Source: Hellea sp.
GTDB lineage: Bacteria > Pseudomonadota > Alphaproteobacteria > Caulobacterales > Maricaulaceae
NCBI GenBank assembly: GCA_020630275.1
Contig: JAHDBU010000002.1
Coordinates: 18,708 to 60,974, forward strand
Length of the DNA: 42,267 nucleotides
Direction of reading: 5' to 3'
The notes below the pieces were generated by a model. It was not told the origin of the DNA. It did no database searches and was given only the letters and a program-made list of their open reading frames with translations. This document shows positions 1 through 8,777 of the stretch, piece after piece; position 1 is the stretch's first letter; every line of letters begins with the position of its first letter. The position numbers and the translations under genes were made by a program.

Positions 1-620
1 ACATGCTCTTCGGCAAAAGCCATCATTTCCCAGGTTAGAAAGTCCGGATCACTCATCAATTCCGATATATAAGTATCAGCACGCACGGAGCGCGGTAAAT
101 CATATGAGGTAAACCGCGTCGCCACCGGCATGTAAAAAGCATCGGCGATAGACCAATCATTAAACAGAAACGGGCCATCGTGGCGAGACAGGAGCTCACA
201 CCACATATCATCGATTTCTTGGGCTTCATCCAGACAATCCTGTGGCACAGGGAGTGATGTGCGTCGCCGCAAGTTCATGGGAGCTTCGCGGCGAATGGCC
301 TCGAAACCTGTATGCATTTTAAGGACGACCTCACGGGCCAACTCTTTTTGTATCGGATCCCTAGGCCATAGGTTAGGGACGGCTTTAGCTGCAAATTCGC
401 TGATGGCCAGACTGTCAGGTATTTTGTCTTCGCCAACCTGCAAAACGGGGACTGTGCCGGCATCGGATAATTGCAAAAGCTTATTTTTATAACCGGGAAT
501 ATCCAGATCAATCACTTCAACATTAAACGGTAGCTCCGCCTTGGTCAGTACCATCCAGGGCCGCAAAGACCAGCTGGAGTAATTGTAATTTCCGATATGG
601 AGGGTGAGCGGGGTATCCAT
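1..620 (-). CDS. Glutathione S-transferase family protein, C-terminus cut by window edge
   Basis: The frame opens with ATG at 620 and stays open to base 1, giving 206 codons; the end lies outside the window. Residues 1-80 look like the thioredoxin-fold GST domain: NYNYSSWSLRPW (11-22) supplies the serine-rich helix start that contacts the glutathione thiol, GTVPVL (55-60) holds the cis-proline, and DSLAI (69-73) matches the gamma-glutamyl binding turn. The remainder, with a DGPFLFNDWSIADAF segment, fits the helical C-terminal domain. Such enzymes conjugate glutathione to electrophiles or isomerise them in the cytoplasm; the substrate cannot be read from sequence. It lies 44 bases downstream of the metallo-hydrolase gene on the same strand, so the two may be co-transcribed. 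An AAAGGG stretch sits very close to the ATG. Family call is firm, subclass is not. Confidence 0.85.
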   Translation of the reverse strand, partial: MDTPLTLHIGNYNYSSWSLRPWMVLTKAELPFNVEVIDLDIPGYKNKLLQLSDAGTVPVLQVGEDKIPDSLAISEFAAKAVPNLWPRDPIQKELAREVVLKMHTGFEAIRREAPMNLRRRTSLPVPQDCLDEAQEIDDMWCELLSRHDGPFLFNDWSIADAFYMPVATRFTSYDLPRSVRADTYISELMSDPDFLTWEMMAFAEEH

Positions 621-664
621 GCCCTTTGATAACTCTATCGGGCATAGCTGTCATTATGTTTTGA

Positions 665-2179
665 TCATTTTATTAAATCTCGACAAATCTCACGACCCGT
701 AGGACACAAGCCGGGTATATGCTGCTCGGCCATACTCATTATATCCGACCACTTTTCAACTTTGCGGCCATGCGTGTTGATCAGATATTCAGGCTGAAGT
801 CCAAGCCTTTGCACTTCACTGATAAGAGTCATCATATTCGTCGATACCCAGGATGCTCGATCGGCAATTTGTGCCCCGTAGTGATCTTCATCAATGATAA
901 TTCTTTCGCTTTCCACGTAGGGAAGAAGATATTCGGGGGCATGACCGGTTGAAATCAAGTAGAGTTTGACCGGCCCAAAAGACTCAGTGTTTTCCGTTAA
1001 AAACAAGAATTCCTTTGCGCCCAATGGCCGATCTATAGCCTCCTCAAGATTACTGCGGGCCATTTCAGGGGCAATTATCTTCGCGCCTAGTTCCAAGGCT
1101 TGAGGTACACCTTCAAGATGGTCGGAATGGTGGTGTGTGGCGACAAGATACCTAAGTGGTTTTTTGATGTCCTGGCTCGTTTGAAATGCAGCAAATCGTT
1201 CGGAGATATTGCCGTAAGCTCCAATACCAATAATGTAATCGCCAGCATCAACAAAGGCTCCCCATCCGGCGCCCTGTCCCGCATAGTAAACCGGGCCCGA
1301 AATATGGTCGACTACCATTTCTTCAGACGTGTTTGTTTCAGGCTTGGGTTGGATCGCTCCGTTCACCTGCCAGATTGAATCTATCACGCCGCCAACATTC
1401 AATTTCACAGACTTGGCATACTCGATCAGTTTATCGTCAAAATAGAGCTCAAAATCATCAGCATAGGTAATCCCATCCGCAGATGTATGATTGCCAAAGA
1501 CGTAACTGATAACGGCATAGTCGGGGATAGGCCGCCGCATTTTAGAAATGTGTCCGCTTTCCGAATTGATCCAGACTTCTGGATCAACAGATGTTCCCGG
1601 CATGTCATACGTTACCAGGTCGTGTCGGACGCCACGAAACATCATCGAGCCTTTCATCTCTGCCGTTTCCCTATGCTTCATTAAGTCATAAGCAAGTAGA
1701 ACATCGAGTGTACGAATTTCCCCTCCGAAATGTTGATAGAGATCGGCCTCTTCATCGAGTTCCCAAGTCTTATTCAAAAAGTTGACCGTGTATTGCCCCT
1801 CATCAGTCGTGAAAATCCGTTCCGCATAGCTTCCGCCACCACCCCAGGCTTCTTCACTGCCCCAACCTTTTTTCAGGTCGAAATGGTATAATTTACGCAT
1901 GGGTTCTAAATCGGTGTAATCAGCATACTGCCCCTGCCCGAGCCAACCATAACGTAAATCGCTTTTTATCGTGAAAGTCTCCAACTCCGCAAAGGCCACT
2001 CCACCATAGCCATTGATGACCTTATCGACAATTGCCTGAGTTGGGTTGCTAGATATCGGAACAGGTTTTACGGGCTCATTTTGTTCTGATTCCGCAATTG
2101 AATTACCTGCATTTGGCGAGCAGCCTACCATAGCGGCGCTCAAGAAAATTACAGGTACAAGCCTCAAAATATTGATCAT
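665..2179 (-). CDS. Lipoprotein with C-terminal metallo-beta-lactamase-fold hydrolase domain
   Basis: A 504-residue protein. The start at 2179 is chosen because a strong GAGGGAGGA ribosome site (2182-2190) stands just before it; an upstream in-frame GTG at 2212 lies inside an operator-like palindrome and has no such site. The N-terminus is a hydrophobic signal ending in AAMVGC, an acceptable lipobox, so the mature protein is probably membrane-anchored in the periplasm. Residues about 30-300 are a beta-rich region without a recognised name. The metal site is HHHSDH (349-354), followed by a GHAPEYLL histidine, an acidic IIDEDHYG segment and NTHGRK, as expected for the MBL fold with two metal ions. 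The substrate is unknown. The gene appears to be controlled by the two palindromes upstream and may form an operon with the downstream GST. Confidence 0.8.
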   Translation of the reverse strand: MINILRLVPVIFLSAAMVGCSPNAGNSIAESEQNEPVKPVPISSNPTQAIVDKVINGYGGVAFAELETFTIKSDLRYGWLGQGQYADYTDLEPMRKLYHFDLKKGWGSEEAWGGGGSYAERIFTTDEGQYTVNFLNKTWELDEEADLYQHFGGEIRTLDVLLAYDLMKHRETAEMKGSMMFRGVRHDLVTYDMPGTSVDPEVWINSESGHISKMRRPIPDYAVISYVFGNHTSADGITYADDFELYFDDKLIEYAKSVKLNVGGVIDSIWQVNGAIQPKPETNTSEEMVVDHISGPVYYAGQGAGWGAFVDAGDYIIGIGAYGNISERFAAFQTSQDIKKPLRYLVATHHHSDHLEGVPQALELGAKIIAPEMARSNLEEAIDRPLGAKEFLFLTENTESFGPVKLYLISTGHAPEYLLPYVESERIIIDEDHYGAQIADRASWVSTNMMTLISEVQRLGLQPEYLINTHGRKVEKWSDIMSMAEQHIPGLCPTGREICRDLIK

Positions 2180-2181
2180 AT

Positions 2182-2206
2182 ATTCCTCCCTCTCGGCAAG
2201 ATTATA
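2182..2206 (-). promoter_or_regulatory. Promoter -10 box and ribosome site of the MBL lipoprotein gene
   Basis: On the minus strand a perfect TATAAT lies at 2206-2201 and GAGGGAGGA at 2190-2182, giving a leader of about 15 bases. No strong -35 is seen; TTTTAA-like bases lie 16-17 bases upstream of the -10, so activity may depend on or be limited by the factor binding the adjacent palindrome. Confidence 0.55.
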
Positions 2207-2221
2207 CGACACCTGTCGTAT
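2204..2221. promoter_or_regulatory. Operator-like perfect palindrome, site 1
   Basis: ATACGACA-CC-TGTCGTAT is a perfect inverted repeat with 8-base arms. It lies between the -35 and -10 positions of the MBL lipoprotein promoter and touches the -10 box, the classic place for a repressor. The size and symmetry resemble TetR-family operators; no regulator gene is in the window next to it. Confidence 0.6.
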
Positions 2222-2232
2222 TTAAAAGTTAC

Positions 2233-2254
2233 AATTACGACAGATGACGTAATT
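2233..2254. promoter_or_regulatory. Operator-like palindrome, site 2
   Basis: AATTACGACA-GA-TGACGTAATT has 10-base arms with one mismatch and repeats the core TACGACA-nn-TGnCGTA of site 1. The two centres are 31 bases apart, about three helical turns, so both sites face the same side of the DNA. It runs up to the last base of the prfC stop codon. Confidence 0.55.
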
Positions 2255-3852
2255 TAACTCCGTTCTTTGGCTTTCAAGAACGTCAGGTCCGGATTTTTCT
2301 CTTGCGCATAGCCCACATCCCAAGCGGACTTGGCTAGATAGACAGGATCGCCATCAATGTCCTCGGCCATTGTATTGCGGTTCTTGGCGGCGAAGTCTTC
2401 GATCTTGGCTTTGTCCTCAGCCTTGATCCAACGGGCAGTCTGATAGGGCGGCGCTTCGAAAATGACCTCAAGACCATATTCGGTTTTAATCCGCTCGGCC
2501 ATGACATCAATCTGCAGGGCGCCGACGGCACCGACAATAATATCGCTGCCCATTTGTGGCTTGAATAATTGGGTGACCCCTTCCTCCGCGAGGCTTTCCA
2601 AAGCTTTTCTCAGATGTTTAGCTTTGAGCGGATCTTTGGTTCGGGCTTTGCGCAGGATTTCCGGGGCGAAGTTTGGAATACCGGCAAACTTCACTTTGCC
2701 GCTTTCCGACAGGCTATCCCCCACCCTTAAAACGCCGTGATTAGGAATGCCGATCACATCACCTGCGAAAGCGTTATCCGCCAGTTCCCGGTCCTGAGCA
2801 AAGAACAGGATCGGATTGTGTACGGTCATGGTTTTACCCTCAAAGGTCTTGAGCTTCATGCCGCGTTTAAACTCACCTGAATTGAGACGTAAGAAAGCGA
2901 CCCGGTCCCGATGATTGAGATCCATATTGGCCTGAACTTTAAACACAAAACCCGCCACTTCTTTATCTGTTGGGCTAATCTCGATGTCCTTGCCAAATTT
3001 CTCGGCCTTTTCCACTTGGGGCCCCGGCGCGAAGTCTGACAGCGCATCAATGAGTTCCCGCACGCCAAAACGGCGAAGCGCTGATCCGAAGTAAACGGGC
3101 GTCATATGACCCTCCCGAAAGCTCTGAACATTGAAATCACCATATTCTTTGGCGAGCATAGCTTCTTCGCGAAACTCTTCGAGCAGGTCATCATCATTGA
3201 AATGGGCGCCAATGGAATTACCATCCATGCCGATCCGCTCAGCGCCCTTGGACGCATCGCCACCTTCGTCCGGCCGAATATATTTCAAAAATTCATTCGT
3301 CCGCAAATCGGCGACACCCCGAAAGCGTCTTCCGCTCGCCGCTGGCCATTGCATAGGCCGCACATCTAGTGCGAGCTTGTCTTCGATTTCTGCCAATAGA
3401 TCAAAAGGCTCTTGGCCTTCGCGGTCGAGCTTGTTGACAAAAGTCACAATCGGGATGTCGCGAAGGCGACAAACCTCAAACAGTTTCAAAGTTTGAGGTT
3501 CAATACCTTTCGCCACGTCCAAAACCATTACGGCGCTATCGGCCGCCGTGAGCGTGCGGTACGTATCCTCGGAGAAATCTTCGTGGCCAGGCGTATCCAA
3601 CAAATTAAAAACAAGATCTTTATGCTCAAATGTCATCACAGACGAACTCACAGAGATGCCACGTTCCTGTTCAATCTTCATCCAGTCAGATTGCGTCCGT
3701 CTTGCCTGACCCCGTGCAGCGACCTGCCCCGCCAAGTGAATAGCGCCGGCGGAATAGAGCATATTTTCCGTCAGAGTCGTCTTACCCGCATCCGGGTGAG
3801 AAATAATGGCGAAGACGCGCCGACGTGTGGCCTCAGTGGCTGCTTTGGACAT
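2254..3852 (-). CDS. prfC: Peptide chain release factor 3
   Basis: A 532-residue translational GTPase of the usual RF3 length. RF3 uses GTP to remove RF1 or RF2 from the ribosome after peptide release. The G motifs are all present: P-loop SHPDAGKTT (18-26), the switch region with ERGISVSSS (63-71), DTPGHEDF (86 onward) and NKLD (140-143). The sequence around SDWMKIEQERGISV is typical of RF3 rather than EF-G, and the C-terminal part from about residue 390 fits the RF3 domain III. It follows DUF1491 on the same strand with a 58-base gap. Nothing unusual is seen. Confidence 0.96.
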   Translation of the reverse strand: MSKAATEATRRRVFAIISHPDAGKTTLTENMLYSAGAIHLAGQVAARGQARRTQSDWMKIEQERGISVSSSVMTFEHKDLVFNLLDTPGHEDFSEDTYRTLTAADSAVMVLDVAKGIEPQTLKLFEVCRLRDIPIVTFVNKLDREGQEPFDLLAEIEDKLALDVRPMQWPAASGRRFRGVADLRTNEFLKYIRPDEGGDASKGAERIGMDGNSIGAHFNDDDLLEEFREEAMLAKEYGDFNVQSFREGHMTPVYFGSALRRFGVRELIDALSDFAPGPQVEKAEKFGKDIEISPTDKEVAGFVFKVQANMDLNHRDRVAFLRLNSGEFKRGMKLKTFEGKTMTVHNPILFFAQDRELADNAFAGDVIGIPNHGVLRVGDSLSESGKVKFAGIPNFAPEILRKARTKDPLKAKHLRKALESLAEEGVTQLFKPQMGSDIIVGAVGALQIDVMAERIKTEYGLEVIFEAPPYQTARWIKAEDKAKIEDFAAKNRNTMAEDIDGDPVYLAKSAWDVGYAQEKNPDLTFLKAKERS

Positions 3853-3910
3853 GATTGGCTTTCAAAAACTTGCCGCTCACATAAGGCGGAATGGCAGGTG
3901 TCGCAAGGAC

Positions 3911-4240
3911 CTAATCTTCTACCCTCTCCGTCAGAAAATGACGTCCCTGCTTATCCTCTATCTCGATAACCCAAAGATCTGGATCTGAAACCATAGCTTT
4001 TCGGATATCTCCATCTAAATCGTCTTCACCTGCTGGGCCCTTGGGATGCCATATCCGGCTACCGTCCATATCCCGCATGGACCGATAAAGCACGGCTTTG
4101 CCGTCCAGAGTTCTGACCAAGATCAAAACCGCACCCGCATCCGGGTCGCCCCTATAAACGACAGACGCGAAAGCTCCGCCGGTTTCCGCACGGCGGATCA
4201 AAGCAGGTGCCCAAATCGAAGTTTTTAATGAACTAAACAA
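3911..4240 (-). CDS. DUF1491 family protein
   Basis: A small cytoplasmic protein of about 109 residues found mainly in alphaproteobacteria, function unknown. Recognised from LKTSIWAPALIRRAE near the start, YRGDPDAGAVLI in the middle, and DPDLWVIEIEDKQGRHFL at the end, the usual DUF1491 landmarks. The frame can be extended upstream to 4444, but family members begin just before the LKT-IW segment, so I prefer the TTG at 4240, with GAGAG nine bases before it. The longer version would run into the divergent BcsB-like gene and encodes sequence unlike the family. The start remains uncertain; the family call is good. Confidence 0.75.
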   Translation of the reverse strand: MFSSLKTSIWAPALIRRAETGGAFASVVYRGDPDAGAVLILVRTLDGKAVLYRSMRDMDGSRIWHPKGPAGEDDLDGDIRKAMVSDPDLWVIEIEDKQGRHFLTERVED

Positions 4241-4317
4241 GCGAGTAAGCTCTCTGGGTTTCGTGTGTGGAATGAATCCTGCAAACAGGGGCCGCAAATG
4301 GCATCCTACTTGCTTTT

Positions 4318-4332
4318 TTAACCCCATGTTAA
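4318..4332. promoter_or_regulatory. Possible CtrA-type box at the start of the BcsB-like gene
   Basis: TTAA-CCCCATG-TTAA has the TTAA-N7-TTAA spacing of the alphaproteobacterial cell-cycle regulator CtrA, but the base after the second TTAA is not the preferred C on either strand. It overlaps the preferred start codon of the BcsB-like gene, which is an odd place for an activator. Low confidence. Confidence 0.25.
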
Positions 4333-7016
4333 GCAAAAACGACACGCGGGCGTCCCAAAACGGGGACAATAGGGTTAACGAAAGCTCAATAGGAAAGCGC
4401 AACCTGGTCGTTGTCGTTGGTATTATCCTCTGGATGTTTTTCATTGCTCAATCCGCCATGGCCGCCAGTTTCTCTAACAGTTCAAAAAGCCGTAAAATCG
4501 AAACTTATAAAGTCCATCTTGACCAACTTTATGAACGCTATGAGCCGCGCCTCGATTGGCGAAATCCAGAATATGAATTTGCCTTTGAAACACCGACGAG
4601 TGATTGGATTGAAAAGCTAGACTTTTTTGTAAAAATCCATGCGGAAGGATACGTCAATCGTAACGCACCTATATTTATTCGTTTTAATGACGGCGAGCCG
4701 GTTCCAGTATATTCTCGCGGCAATAGTTTCGAGGCTATGATCAATTTAGATACGTCTAAGGTCAAAGCCCATCGCAACATGATTTCCATCGCTTTTAACA
4801 AAGCCAATGGCTGTATTGAAGAGGCCGATGGGGTCTTCTCTATTGATATGAGCGAAAGCTTTCTGGTTGTTCGGACTTCGTCCCCTTCCCGTCCCTATTT
4901 TTTGCGCGATGCCAAGCAGATATTAAAATCCCCCCTAACAACCCCTAAAACCGTCAGCATCAAAGCTTTTGGTCCTGACCGTCTGAAATATCAAGCGCTC
5001 GCCGCTCAAGGCGTCGCTTTAAATATGCCAATTTTACCGCGCTTCACCATCGATGGAACTGGCGATGCACAAGTATACATCGGTACACGGCGTGAAATTA
5101 AGTCAATCATCGCAGGATCGGAACTCGCCAAACGTGACGGGCCGGTTATTGGCGTCATCCGGAATTCTCCTCTGCGCCTGGTCATGACGGCAGACACCCA
5201 TAAAGAGCTTAATGAAATGGTGAAAGCTTTCGCCTCCAAAGAAATGCCGCCGGCCCGCCGGAATTATGCTTTCGCGGGCGAATACGCATGGCAGCAGGCG
5301 TTTACGGTATCCAATGCAGCAGTGCAGGGAAAGACGCCCATTTACGAGCTAGGAACGCTTCGCTTCGATAGAGGATGGGGAAACAGCGCGCAGTCCGTTA
5401 CGTTTGACGTAGACAATCCCCTGTCCGCGCAAGGCACAGCAAAACTACATTTCCAGAAATCTCCGAGTGTCAGCCCCAAATCCACCGTCAATGTTCAACT
5501 CAATGGTAAAAGTCTGGGGCAGGTCCAGTTGAATGCCAAACGAAGTGCGGCGCTATTTGATATTCCTGCGGGCGTTTTAGTCGGGACGGATAATGTTCTA
5601 ACCATCAATCCCGAGCTCACCCCCAAAGACAAAGCGGCAAATTGCGCGCAAAACAATATGGCATCTGATTTTTCTGTTGATGCAAAATCTTATCTCAAGA
5701 TCAAAACTACAAAAGGTGCCTATGCCGGCGATCTGACCCGATTGGCAGCGTCCGGTTATCCTTTTTCAGCGGGCGCCGGTGAAAAGACTGCTGTCATCTT
5801 CGCCACGTCCAAAAACTCCGATCAGGCTGCGGCGCTTCGGGCTTTTGCTAAACTGGGCAAGGCTTATGGCACGGGTTGGGTGAATGCGCAGTTTTATGAT
5901 TTGTCCAGCGCCCCACAGGATATGGACAAGAATGCTCTATTCATCGGTCCTCGTTCCGACTCACGGACGCCAAAAGGTCTGACCGCCGAAATTGGTGGTC
6001 GCGTCAACAACCCAAAGATCGTTCAAACTGCCGAGATAAAACATGCTCCGTCAATCTCATTGCTATCTATGCGCAGCTCGGTCAAAGGCGGCATAATGGC
6101 CATATATGAAGGCAAGCGACGCGGTCTGATGAATGGATTTTTGACGAGCTCACGCGGCCACGCTTTTCCGAGAGCCGTTGACCAAATTGTCCAACCGGAT
6201 CACTGGAACAAACTCCAAGGGAGTGTTGCCCGCTGGGACCGCAACCGTGTGGAAATGGCCAAAACTGCCTTCAAAACCGACATGGTCGCTAGAGGCGCAG
6301 AGCAAGACAAAGCTTCGCCACTTGTCGATCTCAGCGATGTTTCTATGCCGGATGTTTCATTGCCCAAAATAACCGTACCGGAAATAACGCTCCCTGATAT
6401 GACCCAGACTTTGGCACGGCTCCAGCGCGGAACAGACAAAGCCCGTGTCTATATGACCGATGGTTGGTCGAGTGTTAAAAATATGTCGGCCAACCTGTTT
6501 AGCGCTGATCCCAGACCGACAAAAGTCGAGACATCACCCATTTATGAGGCAGGCCTACCGGAACTCAAAAGCACACCGGCTCCCAGCCCGGTTGTGACAA
6601 GTCCTATTGTCAGAAAACCCCGCACTCCGCCGCAAAGACCTGTTATCGTCGCTACACCTGTGCAACCCATCGGGTCAGAACCGACAGAAATAATCCAATC
6701 GGTACGCGTGCCCAGCCAATATAAACCGGGGGCAACCCTCCGCGGGCTTTCTGAGAAGGACGCAGAGACCCCTAGTGTTGACAGGCGTACCCAATACCAA
6801 CCTATGCCTGAACGCAACAAGACCACGGCTCTTTCCAGCATTCAGACCCGTTTCAAGGCAGCCTCGTCGTGGATTGGGCAAAAACTGGATGCGCTGACTG
6901 GCAATAGCGGCAAGGTGAATGAAAACCGTCAGGCTAATCTGATCCTGTTTGCTTTTGCCGTCATTTTGCTGTTGCTTCTCTTGGCCCTTGCCAAACCGGA
7001 AAGCTATCGGGACTAG
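4326..7016 (+). CDS. BcsB-like periplasmic membrane-anchored protein (cellulose synthase regulatory-subunit family), orphan
   Basis: About 896 residues. An N-terminal hydrophobic stretch ending in AQSAMA is a probable signal peptide or anchor, and residues 870-890 (ILFAFAVILLLLLLALAK) form a C-terminal membrane helix with a short cytoplasmic tail. Between them lie alternating beta-rich and Rossmann-like segments as in BcsB, the periplasmic partner of cellulose synthase BcsA: RLDWRNPEYEFAF early, IGTRREI and IGVIRNSPLRLVMTA, then the carbohydrate-binding-like LGTLRFDRGWGNSAQSVTFD, and NVQLNGKSLGQVQL. A Pro/Thr-rich linker occupies about residues 660-850. No bcsA is present, so a partner must be elsewhere or the role differs. 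Starts at 4263 (GTG) and 4272 (ATG) are also open; none has a good ribosome site. The stop overlaps that of the convergent kinase gene in CTAG. Confidence 0.6.
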   Translation: MLSKNDTRASQNGDNRVNESSIGKRNLVVVVGIILWMFFIAQSAMAASFSNSSKSRKIETYKVHLDQLYERYEPRLDWRNPEYEFAFETPTSDWIEKLDFFVKIHAEGYVNRNAPIFIRFNDGEPVPVYSRGNSFEAMINLDTSKVKAHRNMISIAFNKANGCIEEADGVFSIDMSESFLVVRTSSPSRPYFLRDAKQILKSPLTTPKTVSIKAFGPDRLKYQALAAQGVALNMPILPRFTIDGTGDAQVYIGTRREIKSIIAGSELAKRDGPVIGVIRNSPLRLVMTADTHKELNEMVKAFASKEMPPARRNYAFAGEYAWQQAFTVSNAAVQGKTPIYELGTLRFDRGWGNSAQSVTFDVDNPLSAQGTAKLHFQKSPSVSPKSTVNVQLNGKSLGQVQLNAKRSAALFDIPAGVLVGTDNVLTINPELTPKDKAANCAQNNMASDFSVDAKSYLKIKTTKGAYAGDLTRLAASGYPFSAGAGEKTAVIFATSKNSDQAAALRAFAKLGKAYGTGWVNAQFYDLSSAPQDMDKNALFIGPRSDSRTPKGLTAEIGGRVNNPKIVQTAEIKHAPSISLLSMRSSVKGGIMAIYEGKRRGLMNGFLTSSRGHAFPRAVDQIVQPDHWNKLQGSVARWDRNRVEMAKTAFKTDMVARGAEQDKASPLVDLSDVSMPDVSLPKITVPEITLPDMTQTLARLQRGTDKARVYMTDGWSSVKNMSANLFSADPRPTKVETSPIYEAGLPELKSTPAPSPVVTSPIVRKPRTPPQRPVIVATPVQPIGSEPTEIIQSVRVPSQYKPGATLRGLSEKDAETPSVDRRTQYQPMPERNKTTALSSIQTRFKAASSWIGQKLDALTGNSGKVNENRQANLILFAFAVILLLLLLALAKPESYRD

Positions 7017-8611
7017 GATACGCGGCGACGCGGGATTAAAACCTCCGCTGTCGTCCCAATCCCCTTTTGACTAGAGAGCTCCAGACGCCCGTCATGTAGT
7101 TCTGCCAAAGACTTCACCAAAGATAAACCCAGGCCAGTTCCTCGTGTCTCCGAAGCGACACCGCTCTCGGATTGCACATAGGGCTTGCCCACATGTTCAA
7201 GCTCTTCGTCACTCATACCTGCCCCGTTATCGACGACACCAAGACGAAGATGATTGCCCTCAAAATCTCCCCGGATCAGAACGCGTCCACCTTTGGGGGT
7301 AAATTTGATGGCATTTGAAACCAGGTTTAGGATTATTTGGCGCAAAGCCTTACGGTCTGCGTCGACCAATAGCTCGCCCGATTTGTCGTGGACTTCCACA
7401 TCCATGCGAATTTCAGCGCTGTCGGCTGCTGGTCGTAACATCTTGGCAGAACTCCGGATAACGTCGGCAGCGTCGAAACTCTGATAGACCAGATCGTATT
7501 TTCCCGCCTCCACTTTGGAGAGATCGAGCACATCTCCGATCAGATCCAGCATATGCTGGCCGCTGTCATGGATCAGGTCTGCATATTCAGCATATTTGCT
7601 AGGGAGCGGACCAAATAGGCGCGAGCGCATCATGTCGGAAAAGCCAATAATGGCATTGAGCGGTGTCCGTAGCTCATGACTGACACCGGCAAAAAAGAGA
7701 GACCGGCTATCGGCGTCTCTCTGCGCTGCCGAATAAGCTTGATGTAAGGAATTGACCCGGTTTTCATGTTGCGTGCTATCATAAATATGAACGAGCACAT
7801 CTCCGCCCTTGAGCGGACCTGCCGTTATTTCCGCACTAATATAGTCCCCATTTTCCAACAAACGGAATTTACGAGAGACTTTGCGATTGGTCTCTCTGGC
7901 CTTATTGATGACAAACATGAACTCATCGCGTTTATCGGGATCAGCAAAGATATCTTTCGCCGATAGGCCCTTAGTTTCCTCGCCGAGTTTTAATTGAGCT
8001 GCAGCAACGTCTGTTATCATTTTCACACGATTATTTTTGCCAACACGCAATAGACCACCGGGGACGGCGTCAAGCACATCGCTGGATACAGAGGATGCGA
8101 CGGTTTGAGACCGCGAAGATGATACGGCATACAGCGCTCCGATTAACAAAGCGATGGTTGACGCAATACCGGTTTTGACGCCCCATTTGATCTGGTTGCC
8201 ATCGGTCAGGCTGATATCGCCGAACTCGCCTCTTTGGGCGAAGTAAAACAGTCCTGCAGCTGTTAGACCCGCCAGGATCATGGCCTCAACGACTTTTTCG
8301 CGCTCAAACAGGGCGGCCATGGCCGGGGCGCATAGGAATAAAAGCGCCATAGGAATAAAGCCAAAGACCAGACAGGCCACAACGGCCAAGGCGAGCCAGA
8401 GGAAAATAACAATGATTTGCGCCCACTCCCGCCGGATAACCGGAGATAAAATCAGGCTGGTCGCAGCCGGTATGGCTGCCAGCCCTGCCAGTGGCAAAAG
8501 ACTTGCAAGGTCATAGTTGCGCAGGGATGCGCCGACCAGAGCTGCCAGAAGACAGACCAACCAGAACAGGCTTGCGATCCAGATGCCATTTGTTTTGCGT
8601 TCTACGGCCAT
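7013..8611 (-). CDS. Membrane sensor histidine kinase, PleC/DivJ-like
   Basis: A 532-residue kinase. Residues 8-165 form about six membrane helices with little periplasmic sequence, then a PAS-like segment (about 185-290). The dimerisation/phosphoacceptor domain has SHELRTPLN with the phosphorylated His at 312 and continues FGPLPSKYAEYADLIHDSG and DVLDLSKVEAGKY, a signature common to the alphaproteobacterial PleC/DivJ/PdhS group. The ATPase domain shows the N box (NLVSNAIKFTP), G1 (DNGAGMS) and G2 (GTGLGLSLV). Such kinases phosphorylate or dephosphorylate the DivK/PleD response regulators during asymmetric division; that specific role is inferred. No response regulator is adjacent. The start at 8611 has AAAGGA upstream and a TATAAT at 8633-8628, leaving a very short leader. 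Confidence 0.88.
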   Translation of the reverse strand: MAVERKTNGIWIASLFWLVCLLAALVGASLRNYDLASLLPLAGLAAIPAATSLILSPVIRREWAQIIVIFLWLALAVVACLVFGFIPMALLFLCAPAMAALFEREKVVEAMILAGLTAAGLFYFAQRGEFGDISLTDGNQIKWGVKTGIASTIALLIGALYAVSSSRSQTVASSVSSDVLDAVPGGLLRVGKNNRVKMITDVAAAQLKLGEETKGLSAKDIFADPDKRDEFMFVINKARETNRKVSRKFRLLENGDYISAEITAGPLKGGDVLVHIYDSTQHENRVNSLHQAYSAAQRDADSRSLFFAGVSHELRTPLNAIIGFSDMMRSRLFGPLPSKYAEYADLIHDSGQHMLDLIGDVLDLSKVEAGKYDLVYQSFDAADVIRSSAKMLRPAADSAEIRMDVEVHDKSGELLVDADRKALRQIILNLVSNAIKFTPKGGRVLIRGDFEGNHLRLGVVDNGAGMSDEELEHVGKPYVQSESGVASETRGTGLGLSLVKSLAELHDGRLELSSQKGIGTTAEVLIPRRRVS

Positions 8612-8627
8612 AGCCGATGATCCTTTT

Positions 8628-8633
8628 ATTATA
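8628..8633 (-). promoter_or_regulatory. -10 box of the histidine kinase gene
   Basis: TATAAT on the minus strand, 17 bases upstream of the kinase ATG. No convincing -35 is seen at the normal distance. Confidence 0.4.
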
Positions 8634-8777
8634 CACAGACTCGCCGTTAGACTGCCCTGCTCTTAGCACAAAATGCCAGTGCTTTCCCGCATAAGGGGAA
8701 AATATTTACAGGTGCGGTAACAGACCTTGCGCTTGCAGCTGTCGCTCTCTATCTGAGAGACGCAAACAGGAACGATC

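Noticed and set aside
2180-2212. GTG start at 2212 for the MBL lipoprotein
   Set aside because: It falls inside the operator palindrome and upstream of the likely transcription start; the ATG at 2179 has a strong ribosome site and begins the signal peptide.
3412-3969. 185-codon open frame on the plus strand
   Set aside because: It lies antisense to prfC, which is a clear conserved gene; its product has no recognisable features.
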